A stretch of DNA of 44,928 nucleotides from Microcaldota archaeon (GCA_021811535.1 JAJZOF010000025.1:1-44928), one strand, 5' to 3'. Shown: positions 28,719 through 38,388, counted from the stretch's first letter. The notes: generated by a model from the sequence alone, not told the origin. Program-made: numbers and translations.

Positions 28719-29681
28719 TCAAGATTTCCCCTGTGCGGCAAGGCTCTTCTGGCTCTTTCCTTTTTGATCGCCCTTTGCCATTGATATATAATCTATAAGC
28801 TCCTTGTATAGCTTAAGGCGCTGCGCTTCGGCCCTGTGATCATTTACTCTGAGTATTACTGTCAGCATGTAGGAGGAGAGACCTGCGTACTCCACCTTTA
28901 CAGTATCCTCGTAAAACTGCATGCCGTTATCCGCAAAGAACTTCCTTGTCTTCTCCTCAATTCCAGTCAGCTTTACCTCGTTTGGCACTTCTATGAGGAT
29001 AGTCATGGGATGGTCTTTTGCACGTTTGTGGTTCAGTACCAGCGACTGGTTTACTATATTGTTAGGTATGTATACTGGAGTGCCTGATTCATCTATTATT
29101 TTGGTATACATGAGACCGATGTTGTCTATCGTACCCACGTAACCAGGGACGAACTTAGAATGGCTGAAGGACGGGGGCTGAGCGCCGTACTGCCATGTTA
29201 TTATAGTAACATAGTCGTCAGGATAGAATGGTCTTGCTATCAAAAGGGAAAGCCCCGCTATGAAATTTCCCAAGGTCGACTGAGCTGCGAGACCCAAGAC
29301 TATGCCTAAGAATCCTGCACTTATCAGCAGCCCTGTTATGTTTATGTTCAGGATTGAGAGTATTATCAGTGCGAGCGCGCTGTACGCTGTAATCCTAAAA
29401 AGATTGGCAAGCGTCTTTGCCTCGGATTTTATTATGGTTGTGCGCGAATATTTGTAAAGCAGGTATGCAACTATCTCAGTTACGGCTATGCCGAATATTC
29501 CTGCTGATATAGCCCTGGTAAGCTCGTCTATTGTTGCTGTTGCGTAATCGACAAAGACGTAAGTAAGTATAATGACAATAAATATCATTAGCAGCGCTAT
29601 GCCAAGATACTGCCCGAATTTGTTATTTCTTCTTGAGGTACCGCTTCCTGGTTTCTGGTCCATAGTTATAACCTTTTGCAT
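28719..29681 (-). CDS. Small-conductance mechanosensitive ion channel (MscS family)
   Basis: 320 aa; AGFLGIVLGLAAQSTLGNFIAGLSLLIARPFYPDDYVTI, VPNEVKLTGIEEK beta domain. Confidence 0.9.
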   Translation of the reverse strand: MQKVITMDQKPGSGTSRRNNKFGQYLGIALLMIFIVIILTYVFVDYATATIDELTRAISAGIFGIAVTEIVAYLLYKYSRTTIIKSEAKTLANLFRITAYSALALIILSILNINITGLLISAGFLGIVLGLAAQSTLGNFIAGLSLLIARPFYPDDYVTIITWQYGAQPPSFSHSKFVPGYVGTIDNIGLMYTKIIDESGTPVYIPNNIVNQSLVLNHKRAKDHPMTILIEVPNEVKLTGIEEKTRKFFADNGMQFYEDTVKVEYAGLSSYMLTVILRVNDHRAEAQRLKLYKELIDYISMAKGDQKGKSQKSLAAQGKS

Positions 29682-30125
29682 GCTTGCGCAGCATGGTGCA
29701 TTGGCAGTGGTCAGTGCCTGATAGCAATGCTCTTCTTCCTGCCAATGTATATATATTTTGCCCTAGTGAGATTAAGCATGGATGGCAGATACCTTGGCTA
29801 TGCGCTCTTTGTATTCGGATTGCTGCTCATACTCCTTGCACTGCTGCTTGGATACGGCCTTTATATAAGTCTTAGCAGCTATTCGCAGGTTTATGCGCCG
29901 CTTGCAGGCTCAAATTCAAGCATACCTGCGAGCATAAATAACTTCTCCTTCTCTCTGTCCTCACAGTTTTCGGAACTATTCGTTAGTGCGATAAAAGTAG
30001 GGCTATTTTTCCTCTTTGCCAGCGTGGGTTATAAATTTGCCACAATAGGTATGAAGCTTGCCGAGTCCAATGAGAAACACTTGGAAAAAAGCGGCAAGAA
30101 GGATAAGGAATCGGACGATGAGTGA
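29676..30125 (+). CDS. Hypothetical two-TM membrane protein (start probably downstream of the listed ATG)
   Basis: 149-aa ORF; two hydrophobic segments, charged C-terminus; an internal Met (MDGRYLGYALFVFG) is a plausible alternative start. Confidence 0.55.
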   Translation: MHACAAWCIGSGQCLIAMLFFLPMYIYFALVRLSMDGRYLGYALFVFGLLLILLALLLGYGLYISLSSYSQVYAPLAGSNSSIPASINNFSFSLSSQFSELFVSAIKVGLFFLFASVGYKFATIGMKLAESNEKHLEKSGKKDKESDDE

Positions 30126-30128
30126 GGG

Positions 30129-30494
30129 TCAGCTAGTACCTGCAAGAGCAACTCCTATAGCTATCAGCAGTATCCCGATTGTTCCAAGTACTGTTGTTGC
30201 CTCGCCTAGAAAAAGATATGCAAGTACCCATGTGAAGATGTAACTTAAGCCGCTGAATCCATATACCCAGCTAAGGTGCTCTCTTCCCAGGGCATAGAAA
30301 TAAAGCAGGGTCGACACCCCATATGCTGCAAGCCCTGCCAATATTGCAAGACCCATCTTGATTGGCTGGTGCTCAAGGAGACCTGCCTTGAATAGGAGCT
30401 GCCCAAGACCGCCGAGAAATGTACTTAGGATTAAGACTTCTGCAAGATAAATTTTGATGTTTTTATTGGGCATTTGATCACTGTGCAAGCGCAA
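30129..30494 (-). CDS. EamA/DMT-superfamily small transporter half (about 4 TM)
   Basis: 121 aa; LSTFLGGLGQLLFKAGLLEH...WVYGFSGLSYIFTWVLAYLFLGEATTVLGTIGILLIAIGVALA. Confidence 0.75.
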   Translation of the reverse strand: MRLHSDQMPNKNIKIYLAEVLILSTFLGGLGQLLFKAGLLEHQPIKMGLAILAGLAAYGVSTLLYFYALGREHLSWVYGFSGLSYIFTWVLAYLFLGEATTVLGTIGILLIAIGVALAGTS

Positions 30495-30837
30495 TCAAGG
30501 TTATCCCCAAGACTATAAGCAGCATGCCGGCTGCGCGCCTGGCGCTTATCCGTTCCTTGAGAAAGAATGCCGAGATAAGCATTACGAATATAAAGGAACT
30601 GGAGAATGCAGGATATACGAAAACCAGGCTTGCGTGCCCCAGGGCAATAAGGTATATTACAAAACTTGTACCATATATCAAAAGCCCCAGAAGTATCTGC
30701 CTTGTGAGAAGTATATCCCGTATCCCACCGATGCTGAAGCTGAAGTGCTTCATATGAAGCTTGAATATATATTGTGCTATCGCCGCAAGCAAAGCTGCAG
30801 TAGCAGTGAGACCCAGTATCAGCATAACCCCTACCAT
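30478..30837 (-). CDS. EamA/DMT-superfamily small transporter half (about 4 TM)
   Basis: 119 aa; LGLTATAALLAAIAQYIFKLHM...LVFVYPAFSSSFIFVMLISAFFLKERISARRAAGMLLIVLGI; overlaps the downstream homologous half. Confidence 0.75.
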   Translation of the reverse strand: MVGVMLILGLTATAALLAAIAQYIFKLHMKHFSFSIGGIRDILLTRQILLGLLIYGTSFVIYLIALGHASLVFVYPAFSSSFIFVMLISAFFLKERISARRAAGMLLIVLGITLIALAQ

Positions 30838-30900
30838 ACACTCACAAAAGGGGTTTATCGTAATGTTATTTAATATTAACTATATAAAGAGATTGAGATA

Positions 30901-31134
30901 ATGGATGATGAGGAAGAAACAAGGCAGGAAATTATGTCTGTCTTAGTGGTATTCCTGAGCATTTTGGCTCTCGTTGCCTTCTTTACACTTGGCCCGGGGA
31001 TAGTATTTTATATACTTATTATTGCAGACCTGGCAGCAGGATTTTATATGACAAGGTCGCTTGCAAGGGATGACATAGAGGCCCAGGAGAAGGAGAAAAA
31101 GGACAGGAAGTATAATAAGGGCAAGCACAGTTGA
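30901..31134 (+). CDS. Small hypothetical two-TM membrane protein
   Basis: 77 aa, two hydrophobic segments followed by a charged tail EAQEKEKKDRKYNKGKHS. Confidence 0.5.
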   Translation: MDDEEETRQEIMSVLVVFLSILALVAFFTLGPGIVFYILIIADLAAGFYMTRSLARDDIEAQEKEKKDRKYNKGKHS

Positions 31135-31149
31135 TGTTTACTGGTTTTT

Positions 31150-33336
31150 ATGAATAGGCTCATAATAGCAGAGAAGCCAAGCGTGGCAGTCAGGCTTGCA
31201 CTCTCTCTTGCAGAAGACGGAAAGCCGAAGAGGCTGTTTTCCAACGGAGTCTCTTACTACCAGATAGAAAAAGGCGGCGACTCTCTCTTTGTCGTCGCGG
31301 CAGCGGGACATCTCTTCACCGTCAAGCAGGCGGAAAGCGCAACCTTCCCCGTCTTCAAGCTGGAATGGGTACCCTCGTATAAGGCAAACAAAAACTCATA
31401 TTTTACCAAGAAATATCTGGATGTGATAAAGTATGTGGGGGAAAAATGCACAGGATTCGTAAACGCATGCGACTATGATGTTGAGGGCACAGTGATAGGG
31501 ACCAATATAATAAAGTATGTCATGTACGGTGATGTGAACAGCACAGGCGACCTTTCCGACGTAGGAAGAATGAAGTTCTCGACGACAACAAAACCTGATC
31601 TTGTCAGGGCGTATGAGAGCATGGAAGGGATAGACATATACAATTACTATGCAGGCGAGAGCAGGCATATGCTAGACTGGATGTGGGGAATAAACCTTAG
31701 CAGGGCACTCATGAGTGCGGTAAATATAGGGGGCATAAAGAAGGTGCTCAGCATAGGCAGAATACAAGGCCCGACTCTCTCGATACTCGCACAGAGGGAA
31801 CTCGAGATAAAGAATTTCAAGCCGAGGCCGTACTGGAAGGTCCTTGTGCTTATAGGGGATCTGGAGCTTGAGAATCGCAAGGGCAGCTTTTTTGCTAAGG
31901 AGGAAGCGGAGACAGCGCTTAAGGTCACATCCTCTTCGGAGATGCGTGTAAAGGAGATAAAATCCGAGGAGAGCAGGCTCTTCCCGTTCCCACCCTTCGA
32001 CTTGACCTCTATGCAGCTTGAGGCTAACCGCGTATTCAGGATAGATCCATCGCGCACGCTTGCCATAGCGCAGAGCCTTTATGAAAAATCATACATATCT
32101 TACCCAAGGACGGCATCGCAGAAGCTACCGTCGACGATAAATTTCCAGAGAATAATAGCAGGGCTCTCGAAAATGGAGGCATACGCAAAGGATGCGGAAG
32201 AGATATCGAAGAAGGGATCATACCGCCCGATTGAGGGTGCAAAGAAGGATGAAGCTCACCCTGCCATATACCCTACTGGCGAGGTGCCATCAGGACTTGG
32301 GGATGAGGAGATGAAGATCTATGACCTTGTAGCGAGGAGGTTCCTCTCCTGCTTCCGTGAAGCTGCAGTGCTGCTTAAATCAAGCGTTGTCCTTTCGGCA
32401 GGCGGAGAGGAGTATGCCGCGCAGGGGCTTTCCGTGAAGGAGCATGGATGGCTTTCCACTTATAGGCATTACGCGCCGAAGGAGGCTTCGCTGCCGCAAC
32501 TAGAGGAAGGTTCCCCAGTGAAACCTGATAAGGTGCATGTGAAGGAAGGCAAGACAGAGCCGCCGAGAAGATATTCCAAAGCGAGCCTGATAGCGCTACT
32601 GGAGAAGAAGAACCTAGGCACCAAGGCGACGAGAACAGAGGTCATAGATACACTATTCAGAAGAGATTATGTCAAGGGCTCAAGCATAGAGGTTACTGCG
32701 CTTGGCATGAGCATATACGAAGCGCTGAGCGGATACTGCAAGGAGATACTCGATGAAGAGCTCACTAGAAAGCTGGAAGGCGACATGGAAGAGATAGCAA
32801 AGGGCAAGCTAAAGGAAGGCGATGCGCTTAAGGAAGGCAGGGATCTTATCTCAAAGATAATAGAAGAGTTCAAGGTCAACGAGAGCAGCATAGGTAAAGA
32901 GCTTGCAAAGGGATTCAGGGAGAGCGAGCTCTCTAAGTCACTTGGAAAGTGCAAGTGCGGTGGAAATCTTATGCTTAAGAGGTCAAAGGCGGGAAAGAAT
33001 TTCGTAGGATGCACCAACTGGCCACAGTGCACCATTACATATCCGGTTCCGCAGAATGCGCTCATTGTCCCCACAGGGAAGGTGTGCGAGATGTGCAATA
33101 CGCCAAAAGTGAAGGTATTTCGCAGGGGAAAGAGGGTCTTCGAGATGGATCTTGATCCGCTGTGCAAGAGCAAAGAAGGATGGGCGGCTCCAAAAGCGAG
33201 TGCGCCTAAAGAGATACAGCCTGCTGTGCAGATGCAAGTCCCTGCTCCAGAAGCAGCCGCTGCAAAGGCTAAGACAGTCAAGAAAAAACGCAAGGCTCTC
33301 CCTAAGAAGAAGCCTCGTACAAAAAAGAAGGCTTGA
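31150..33336 (+). CDS. topA: DNA topoisomerase I (type IA) with C-terminal Zn-finger region and Lys/Ala-rich tail
   Basis: 728 aa; LIIAEKPSVAVRLA Toprim, ACDYDVEGT, SYPRTASQKLP catalytic Tyr region, CKCGGNLMLKRSKAGKNFVGCTNWPQC. Confidence 0.95.
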   Translation: MNRLIIAEKPSVAVRLALSLAEDGKPKRLFSNGVSYYQIEKGGDSLFVVAAAGHLFTVKQAESATFPVFKLEWVPSYKANKNSYFTKKYLDVIKYVGEKCTGFVNACDYDVEGTVIGTNIIKYVMYGDVNSTGDLSDVGRMKFSTTTKPDLVRAYESMEGIDIYNYYAGESRHMLDWMWGINLSRALMSAVNIGGIKKVLSIGRIQGPTLSILAQRELEIKNFKPRPYWKVLVLIGDLELENRKGSFFAKEEAETALKVTSSSEMRVKEIKSEESRLFPFPPFDLTSMQLEANRVFRIDPSRTLAIAQSLYEKSYISYPRTASQKLPSTINFQRIIAGLSKMEAYAKDAEEISKKGSYRPIEGAKKDEAHPAIYPTGEVPSGLGDEEMKIYDLVARRFLSCFREAAVLLKSSVVLSAGGEEYAAQGLSVKEHGWLSTYRHYAPKEASLPQLEEGSPVKPDKVHVKEGKTEPPRRYSKASLIALLEKKNLGTKATRTEVIDTLFRRDYVKGSSIEVTALGMSIYEALSGYCKEILDEELTRKLEGDMEEIAKGKLKEGDALKEGRDLISKIIEEFKVNESSIGKELAKGFRESELSKSLGKCKCGGNLMLKRSKAGKNFVGCTNWPQCTITYPVPQNALIVPTGKVCEMCNTPKVKVFRRGKRVFEMDLDPLCKSKEGWAAPKASAPKEIQPAVQMQVPAPEAAAAKAKTVKKKRKALPKKKPRTKKKA

Positions 33337-33338
33337 AG

Positions 33339-33905
33339 ATGTTTATTTACCCGCCGCTGTATAGGAAGCTTAAGAGGGGTCCACAGGTAATACTCCCTAA
33401 GGATATAGGTGCCATGATAGCTTTCTCAGGAGTATCCAAAGAGAGTGTATGTGTAGATGCGGGGCTGGGCAGCGGATGGCTGGCGCTCAGCCTGGCCAGG
33501 ATATGCAAATTTGTATATGCATATGAATTGAGAAGCGAATTCATAGAGATAGCAGAGAAAAATAGGAGGATGCTTGGGATAGAGAATATAGAGTTCAAGA
33601 ACAAGGACATATTCAAGGGCATAGACGAACGCATGGTTGACTTCATATCTCTTGACCTGCCTTCCCCGGAAAAAGCCCTTAGGCACTGCAAGAAGGCACT
33701 GAAGGCTGATGGCGTTGTTGCAGGATATTCCCCGAATACCGGGCAGGTTGCTGCTTTTGCTAAAAAGCTTGACAGGCTTGGCTTCTCTGACAGATACACC
33801 ATAGAGGTAATCGCCAGGGAGATTATGGTAAGGGACGAGGGCGTGCGGCCTACGACCAAGGGCATATGGCATACAGGTTATATTACCTTTGCCATACTAA
33901 GATGA
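33339..33905 (+). CDS. tRNA (adenine-N1)-methyltransferase family (TrmI-like) SAM methyltransferase
   Basis: FIYPPLYRKLKRGPQVILPKDIGAMIAFSGVSKESVCVDAGLGSGWLALSLA; ATG at 33339 just after the topA stop. Confidence 0.8.
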   Translation: MFIYPPLYRKLKRGPQVILPKDIGAMIAFSGVSKESVCVDAGLGSGWLALSLARICKFVYAYELRSEFIEIAEKNRRMLGIENIEFKNKDIFKGIDERMVDFISLDLPSPEKALRHCKKALKADGVVAGYSPNTGQVAAFAKKLDRLGFSDRYTIEVIAREIMVRDEGVRPTTKGIWHTGYITFAILR

Positions 33906-34727
33906 GGCACGCGATTTTGCGCCTCTTGTCTCGGAATAATAGAAGTAGGCCATTGCTATCGAATCGATAAGTCCTGCGAACTGCCCTAACAATATCGCAG
34001 CCGGTCCTGAGCTTGAATGGATGATAACTCCGAGAGCAATGGCTGGAAGCTCTATGATTATTATGTTGGAAAGCAGCAGCAGGGACATCAGTATTGCGGT
34101 TTCCTTTGCATAGCGTCTTCCTACAGTTATGCTACTGCGTATTGAGTCAGATGCCCCTGCGCGGCTTATAAGGTTAGCCGAATTTACCTGAAAGAGCATT
34201 ATCTCGACTATCGCAGCTATAGAGAATATTGCTATTGTGGATATTATCAATGCAGGAACTGCCGCACCTTGCGGAAGCATGCTTATTAGATACGAGAATG
34301 CCAGCAATGGAATAGAGACCGATGCCATAAGTATCAGTATTGCTGCGAGGTTTGCAGCGAGCAGGCTCATGTATCTCCGGCCTGCCTGCTCTGCTGCTCC
34401 ACGTATAGAGAGCTGTTTCCCCCTTCTCTCCTGAACGACTATGCATATATAGGTGCCCGTCATGAGAAGGCCGAGCAGTTCGCTTATTACAAAATATAGC
34501 ATGTCCATCAGCGCATATGCCGCCTCTGAACTTATGAATGGGGAACGTACGCCCAACACATATGACAGGGACTGCAGAAGCGCTTCGTGTATGGAGGGAT
34601 TGTAGGGCACCAAGAGCAGCGTGTCCAAGAATGCCAATACGATTCCTAAGGCTAACGGGAGCATTAGTATACCTGGCTTTCTGGTTAATAAGCCGAATGT
34701 CCTCACGAATATATCGCGCGTGTGCAC
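33897..34727 (-). CDS. Multi-TM membrane protein, paralogue of the next gene
   Basis: 276 aa, about 6 TM; ...LLGQFAGLIDSIAMAYFYYSE C-terminus resembles ...LILDQIFSVFSTAVAVFFYYSL of 34733..35647. Confidence 0.65.
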   Translation of the reverse strand: MHTRDIFVRTFGLLTRKPGILMLPLALGIVLAFLDTLLLVPYNPSIHEALLQSLSYVLGVRSPFISSEAAYALMDMLYFVISELLGLLMTGTYICIVVQERRGKQLSIRGAAEQAGRRYMSLLAANLAAILILMASVSIPLLAFSYLISMLPQGAAVPALIISTIAIFSIAAIVEIMLFQVNSANLISRAGASDSIRSSITVGRRYAKETAILMSLLLLSNIIIIELPAIALGVIIHSSSGPAAILLGQFAGLIDSIAMAYFYYSETRGAKSRASS

Positions 34728-34732
34728 GGCAT

Positions 34733-35647
34733 CTACTGCATTTTTTTGGTTCTTCTCCCAGATCTTTTGGCTGCCTTGTTCACGGGCATTTTATCCGCTG
34801 CGCTTTCAGCTTTTGGCTGCCTGCCCAAAGAGTAGTAGAAGAATACTGCCACTGCAGTAGAGAAGACGGAAAATATCTGGTCGAGTATAAGGGTTGCGGG
34901 CTGTGAGAGCGAGCTGGATATGAAGCCCAGGATCAAGGAAGGTACGCTGACGAAGACTACGCTTATTATCACGAGAATTATAAGTATTATGAACAGGACT
35001 ATGAAGTTTGACTTGCCTATCTCTATGCTCTGCATTATGGAATCCCATACTCCGCGATGTTCCAGCAGTCTTATCACCGCAGCCTCAAACAGGCCGATAG
35101 AAAATAGTATCAGGATGGCTATAACTATCAGTATAAGAAGGCCTAATGCCAGTATTGCCACAGCAGCTGAAGAAGAGGCTGCAGCAAATAACCCAGCGAA
35201 TACTATTACCAGCAGCACGGCGATGACTATTACAATGAAGGCTATCCCTAAATCCAGGAGCAGAAGGTCTATATATCGCTCTTTTCCGAATCTGAATGCT
35301 TCTTCCAGTGATGGCTTTTTCCCGCTTGCCTGCTGCGCGGCGAAGCTTATATACATGCAGGAAAGGAATATGCCTACGAACAGAGTTATTGCAAAGTATA
35401 CGAATTCTGCGCTTATAATCCCTGGCAGGTTTATGCTTGAGAGAAACTGGCTTGCTGTTGTCTGATTTGTGCTCAGGAGAGCGGATTCTGCACTTATGCC
35501 CGCAAGTATGGGCTGTAGAAGTAGAAAATACATTAATGAGAATAATATCCCTGCGGCTATTGGAGCATAGAGGATTTCTGGTGATTCCCGTATCATCGAG
35601 TATGAATCATTAACCAGTTTTCCTATCGAAGCAGGCAATAACATCAC
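34733..35647 (-). CDS. Multi-TM membrane protein, paralogue of 33897..34727
   Basis: 304 aa, about 6 TM; same layout and C-terminal region as its neighbour. Confidence 0.65.
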   Translation of the reverse strand: MMLLPASIGKLVNDSYSMIRESPEILYAPIAAGILFSLMYFLLLQPILAGISAESALLSTNQTTASQFLSSINLPGIISAEFVYFAITLFVGIFLSCMYISFAAQQASGKKPSLEEAFRFGKERYIDLLLLDLGIAFIVIVIAVLLVIVFAGLFAAASSSAAVAILALGLLILIVIAILILFSIGLFEAAVIRLLEHRGVWDSIMQSIEIGKSNFIVLFIILIILVIISVVFVSVPSLILGFISSSLSQPATLILDQIFSVFSTAVAVFFYYSLGRQPKAESAADKMPVNKAAKRSGRRTKKMQ

Positions 35648-35688
35648 TTTTTCTTCTTTTTATTTCTTATGATTATCGGAAGGTAATG

Positions 35689-35696
35689 TTTATAAA
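35689..35696 (+). promoter_or_regulatory. TATA box for the ribosomal cluster (likely leaderless rnp1 transcript)
   Basis: TTTATAAA centred about 28 bp upstream of the rnp1 ATG at 35721. Confidence 0.6.
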
Positions 35697-35720
35697 TGGC
35701 CTTGGTAGAATTATCAGGAT

Positions 35721-36032
35721 ATGCATTATGACAACAAAAATATTGTAATTGGAGAGCTTATAGGCCTGCATGCGAAGGTCGCGTGTGCGCTCGATAGGAA
35801 GCAGATAGGGATATCCGGCGTTGTTGTAGACGAAACCGCACATACAATAAGGATACGCAGAAGCAGCGGATACGCGACAATAATCAAGTCCAACGCGTCC
35901 TTCAACTTTTCCGATGGAAAAAGCACATTTTTTGTGGAAGGTACAGAGATAGACTTCCCTCCCGAGGACAGGCTCGAAAAATCGCTGAGGTATTACTCGC
36001 ATAGAAAGGCTTCTGCAAACAGAAAACTATAA
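35721..36032 (+). CDS. rnp1: Ribonuclease P protein component 1 (p29/Rpp29)
   Basis: 103 aa; IVIGELIGLHAKVACALDRKQIGISGVVVDETAHTIRI; located just before uS17 as is common in archaea. Confidence 0.85.
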   Translation: MHYDNKNIVIGELIGLHAKVACALDRKQIGISGVVVDETAHTIRIRRSSGYATIIKSNASFNFSDGKSTFFVEGTEIDFPPEDRLEKSLRYYSHRKASANRKL

Positions 36033-36091
36033 TAAGCTAACACCTCAAATATATTTGATTTTGCCTTCTTAATTTGCGATAGGCTGATATT

Positions 36092-36382
36092 TTGGAATGC
36101 AACGACACTAGATGCCCCGTTCACGGAGGCATAAAAACAAGAGGCTCTAGAATGAGCGGAGTTGTGGTCAGTAATAAGGCCAAGAAGACCGTTATCGTCA
36201 AAGTGGACTATACACGCTACATCTACAAATTCGAGAGGTATCTCAGAAAGAGATCGCATATACCTGCACATAATCCCGAATGCATGGGTGTCAAGCAGGG
36301 AGATACTGTTGAGATAGCCGAGACAAGGAGACTTAGCAAGACAAAGTCTTTTGTAGTGACAAACGTAATCAAGCAAGGGTGA
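36092..36382 (+). CDS. rps17: 30S ribosomal protein uS17 (TTG start)
   Basis: CNDTRCPVHGGIKTRGSRMSGVVVSNKAKKTVIVKVDYTRYIYKFERYLRKRSHIPAHNP. Confidence 0.95.
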   Translation: MECNDTRCPVHGGIKTRGSRMSGVVVSNKAKKTVIVKVDYTRYIYKFERYLRKRSHIPAHNPECMGVKQGDTVEIAETRRLSKTKSFVVTNVIKQG

Positions 36383-36387
36383 CTTTT

Positions 36388-36789
36388 ATGAAGGGATTCT
36401 CGACGCATATCACAAAGACACTTGTTCCTGGTGCAGTTATAAGTTGCGCTGACAATAGTGGAGCTTACGAATTCAGGATGATTCATATAATAGGCAAGAG
36501 CAACGGCAGGCATGGAAGGATGACAGCGGCAGGAATAGGGGATGTAGTATCCGCAAGCGTAAGGAAGGGGACTCCGACTTATCTGAAGAAACCTGTCCGC
36601 GTAGTAATAATCAGGCAGAGGGCCCTGATAAGAAGGGCAAATGGCCTGCGGGTCAAGTTTGAGGATAATGCAGGCATAATGATTAATGATGAAAACCTGC
36701 CAATAGGGACAGAGGTAAAGGGTGCAATGGCCAGGGAAGTGGTGGAGAGATTCGTAAAGGTGGCAGGAATAGCCTCAAAGATAGTGTGA
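36388..36789 (+). CDS. rpl14: 50S ribosomal protein uL14
   Basis: ITKTLVPGAVISCADNSGAYEFRMIHIIG...VIIRQRALIRRANGLRVKFEDNAGIMIND. Confidence 0.96.
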   Translation: MKGFSTHITKTLVPGAVISCADNSGAYEFRMIHIIGKSNGRHGRMTAAGIGDVVSASVRKGTPTYLKKPVRVVIIRQRALIRRANGLRVKFEDNAGIMINDENLPIGTEVKGAMAREVVERFVKVAGIASKIV

Positions 36790-36791
36790 TT

Positions 36792-37172
36792 ATGTCAAGC
36801 GGTAAACCAAATAAACAGAGGAAAGCGCGATTCCAGGCGCCGATGAGCGTCAGGCAGAAATACGCACACGCACATATCTCTAAAGAGCTTGCTGCAAAGC
36901 TTGGCATAAAGAGGAGGAGCATCCAGTTAAGGAAAGGGGACAGCGTAAAGATAATGGCCGGGGACGGAAAGGGAAAGACTGGAAAGATCGATGAGGTGGA
37001 TGTAAGGAGAGGCATAGCTTACGTGGATTCTTACCTTAGGAAGAATGCAAAGGGCAAGGAGATACAGATACCGATAAGGATATCAAACCTCTATATAACA
37101 GACCTTGGACTTCAGGACAAGTTCAGGTCGAAGGCGGTAGAGGCTATGAAGAAAGGCGACGGGAAAGGTTGA
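36792..37172 (+). CDS. rpl24: 50S ribosomal protein uL24
   Basis: KAHAHISKELAAKLGIKRRSIQLRKGDSVKIMAGDGKGKTGKIDEVD; KOW motif. Confidence 0.94.
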   Translation: MSSGKPNKQRKARFQAPMSVRQKYAHAHISKELAAKLGIKRRSIQLRKGDSVKIMAGDGKGKTGKIDEVDVRRGIAYVDSYLRKNAKGKEIQIPIRISNLYITDLGLQDKFRSKAVEAMKKGDGKG

Positions 37173-37177
37173 TTATC

Positions 37178-37843
37178 ATGTCAAGAAAAGGAGGAACAAA
37201 TCATCTAAATAGGCTTGCTGCGGGAAAGTATCCACAGGTTAGCAGGAAATTCTCTAAGTATATAGCAGTGCAGAATCCCGGAAGGCATACGGCAGCGATG
37301 AGCCTGCCGATAGGCGTGCTTCTTAGAGATAAGCTTGGTACTGCAAGTACCATGTTCGAGGTAAGGAAGATACTCAAGGACGGACTGGTATTAGTGAATG
37401 GCAGGAAAGTAAAGGATGAGCATTATCCTGTAGGCTTTGGAGATACAGTCTCTCTGGGCGAGGATAAGGCAAGGTATGTAATAGGGATAAGCAGAAACGG
37501 CACTGTGTCTATAGGGGAAGGCAACAGGCAGGTATTCAAAGTAGTGGGAAAGTATCTCGCACGCGGGAAGGCACAGATGATAAGGCTTCATGATGGAACC
37601 AACATGCGGTTCTCTGAGGAAGTGAATGTCAATGACTCTGTAGATCTTTCAAGTGGTAAAGCCAAGATAATCAGGCTCAAGGAGGGTGCCAGGTGCATAG
37701 TAATCAAAGGTGTCCACTCATCAGGAGAAGGCACGATAAAGGAGATAAGGAAAGGTAACGCACAGAGAGACGCGCTTGTTCAGATAAACACTAAAGATGG
37801 GAAGGTAATAGAGACTCTTCTTGATAATATAATGGTAGTATAG
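37178..37843 (+). CDS. rps4e: 30S ribosomal protein eS4
   Basis: MSRKGGTNHLNRLAAGK...LPIGVLLRDKLGTASTMFEVRKILKDGLVLVNGRKVKDEHYPVGFGDTVSL. Confidence 0.95.
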   Translation: MSRKGGTNHLNRLAAGKYPQVSRKFSKYIAVQNPGRHTAAMSLPIGVLLRDKLGTASTMFEVRKILKDGLVLVNGRKVKDEHYPVGFGDTVSLGEDKARYVIGISRNGTVSIGEGNRQVFKVVGKYLARGKAQMIRLHDGTNMRFSEEVNVNDSVDLSSGKAKIIRLKEGARCIVIKGVHSSGEGTIKEIRKGNAQRDALVQINTKDGKVIETLLDNIMVV

Positions 37844-37852
37844 CTGAGGATA

Positions 37853-38374
37853 ATGCCAGATAATAAAATGAGAGAGATAAGGCTTGAGAAGGTCGTGCTT
37901 AACATAGGCATAGGCGATACGGAGTCTAACTCACAGAACGCAAAGGCCCTGCTGGAAAAGCTTACGGGACACAAGGCAGCATTTACCGTATCCAAGCATA
38001 GGCAGCCGGAACTCAATGTGAGGAAGGGGCAGATAATAGGCAGCATGGTTACTCTCAGAGGGGAAGAGGCATCTGCAATGCTCAGAAAGACCCTGGATGC
38101 CAATGATAACTTAGTAAAAGAGGGGGCAATAACAAATAATTCGCTGAGCTTTGGAATCAAAGAGTACATTTATATAGCCGGGGTAAAGTATGACCCGAAG
38201 ATAGGCATGCTGGGGCTCAACGTAAACGCATCCTTCTCCAGGAGGGGCAGGAGAGTGGAGAAGCGCAAGAGACGATCCTCGAAGGTGCCGCTCTCACACA
38301 GGACTATAGGCAGCGTAGAGATAGAAAAGTACTTAAAAGATAACTTCAAAGCAGGTATAGCGGCAGAATCTTAG
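37853..38374 (+). CDS. rpl5: 50S ribosomal protein uL5
   Basis: MREIRLEKVVLNIGIGDTESNSQNAKALLEKLTGHKAAFTVSKHRQPELNVRKGQIIGSMVTLRG. Confidence 0.95.
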   Translation: MPDNKMREIRLEKVVLNIGIGDTESNSQNAKALLEKLTGHKAAFTVSKHRQPELNVRKGQIIGSMVTLRGEEASAMLRKTLDANDNLVKEGAITNNSLSFGIKEYIYIAGVKYDPKIGMLGLNVNASFSRRGRRVEKRKRRSSKVPLSHRTIGSVEIEKYLKDNFKAGIAAES

Positions 38375-38388
38375 GTGATTTTATAAAG

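Noticed and set aside
32667-33293. 208-aa minus-strand ORF
   Set aside because: Antisense to topA; the hydrophobic/Ser-rich composition reflects the complement of Lys/Glu codons.
34920-35465. 181-aa plus-strand ORF
   Set aside because: Antisense to the membrane protein at 34733..35647.
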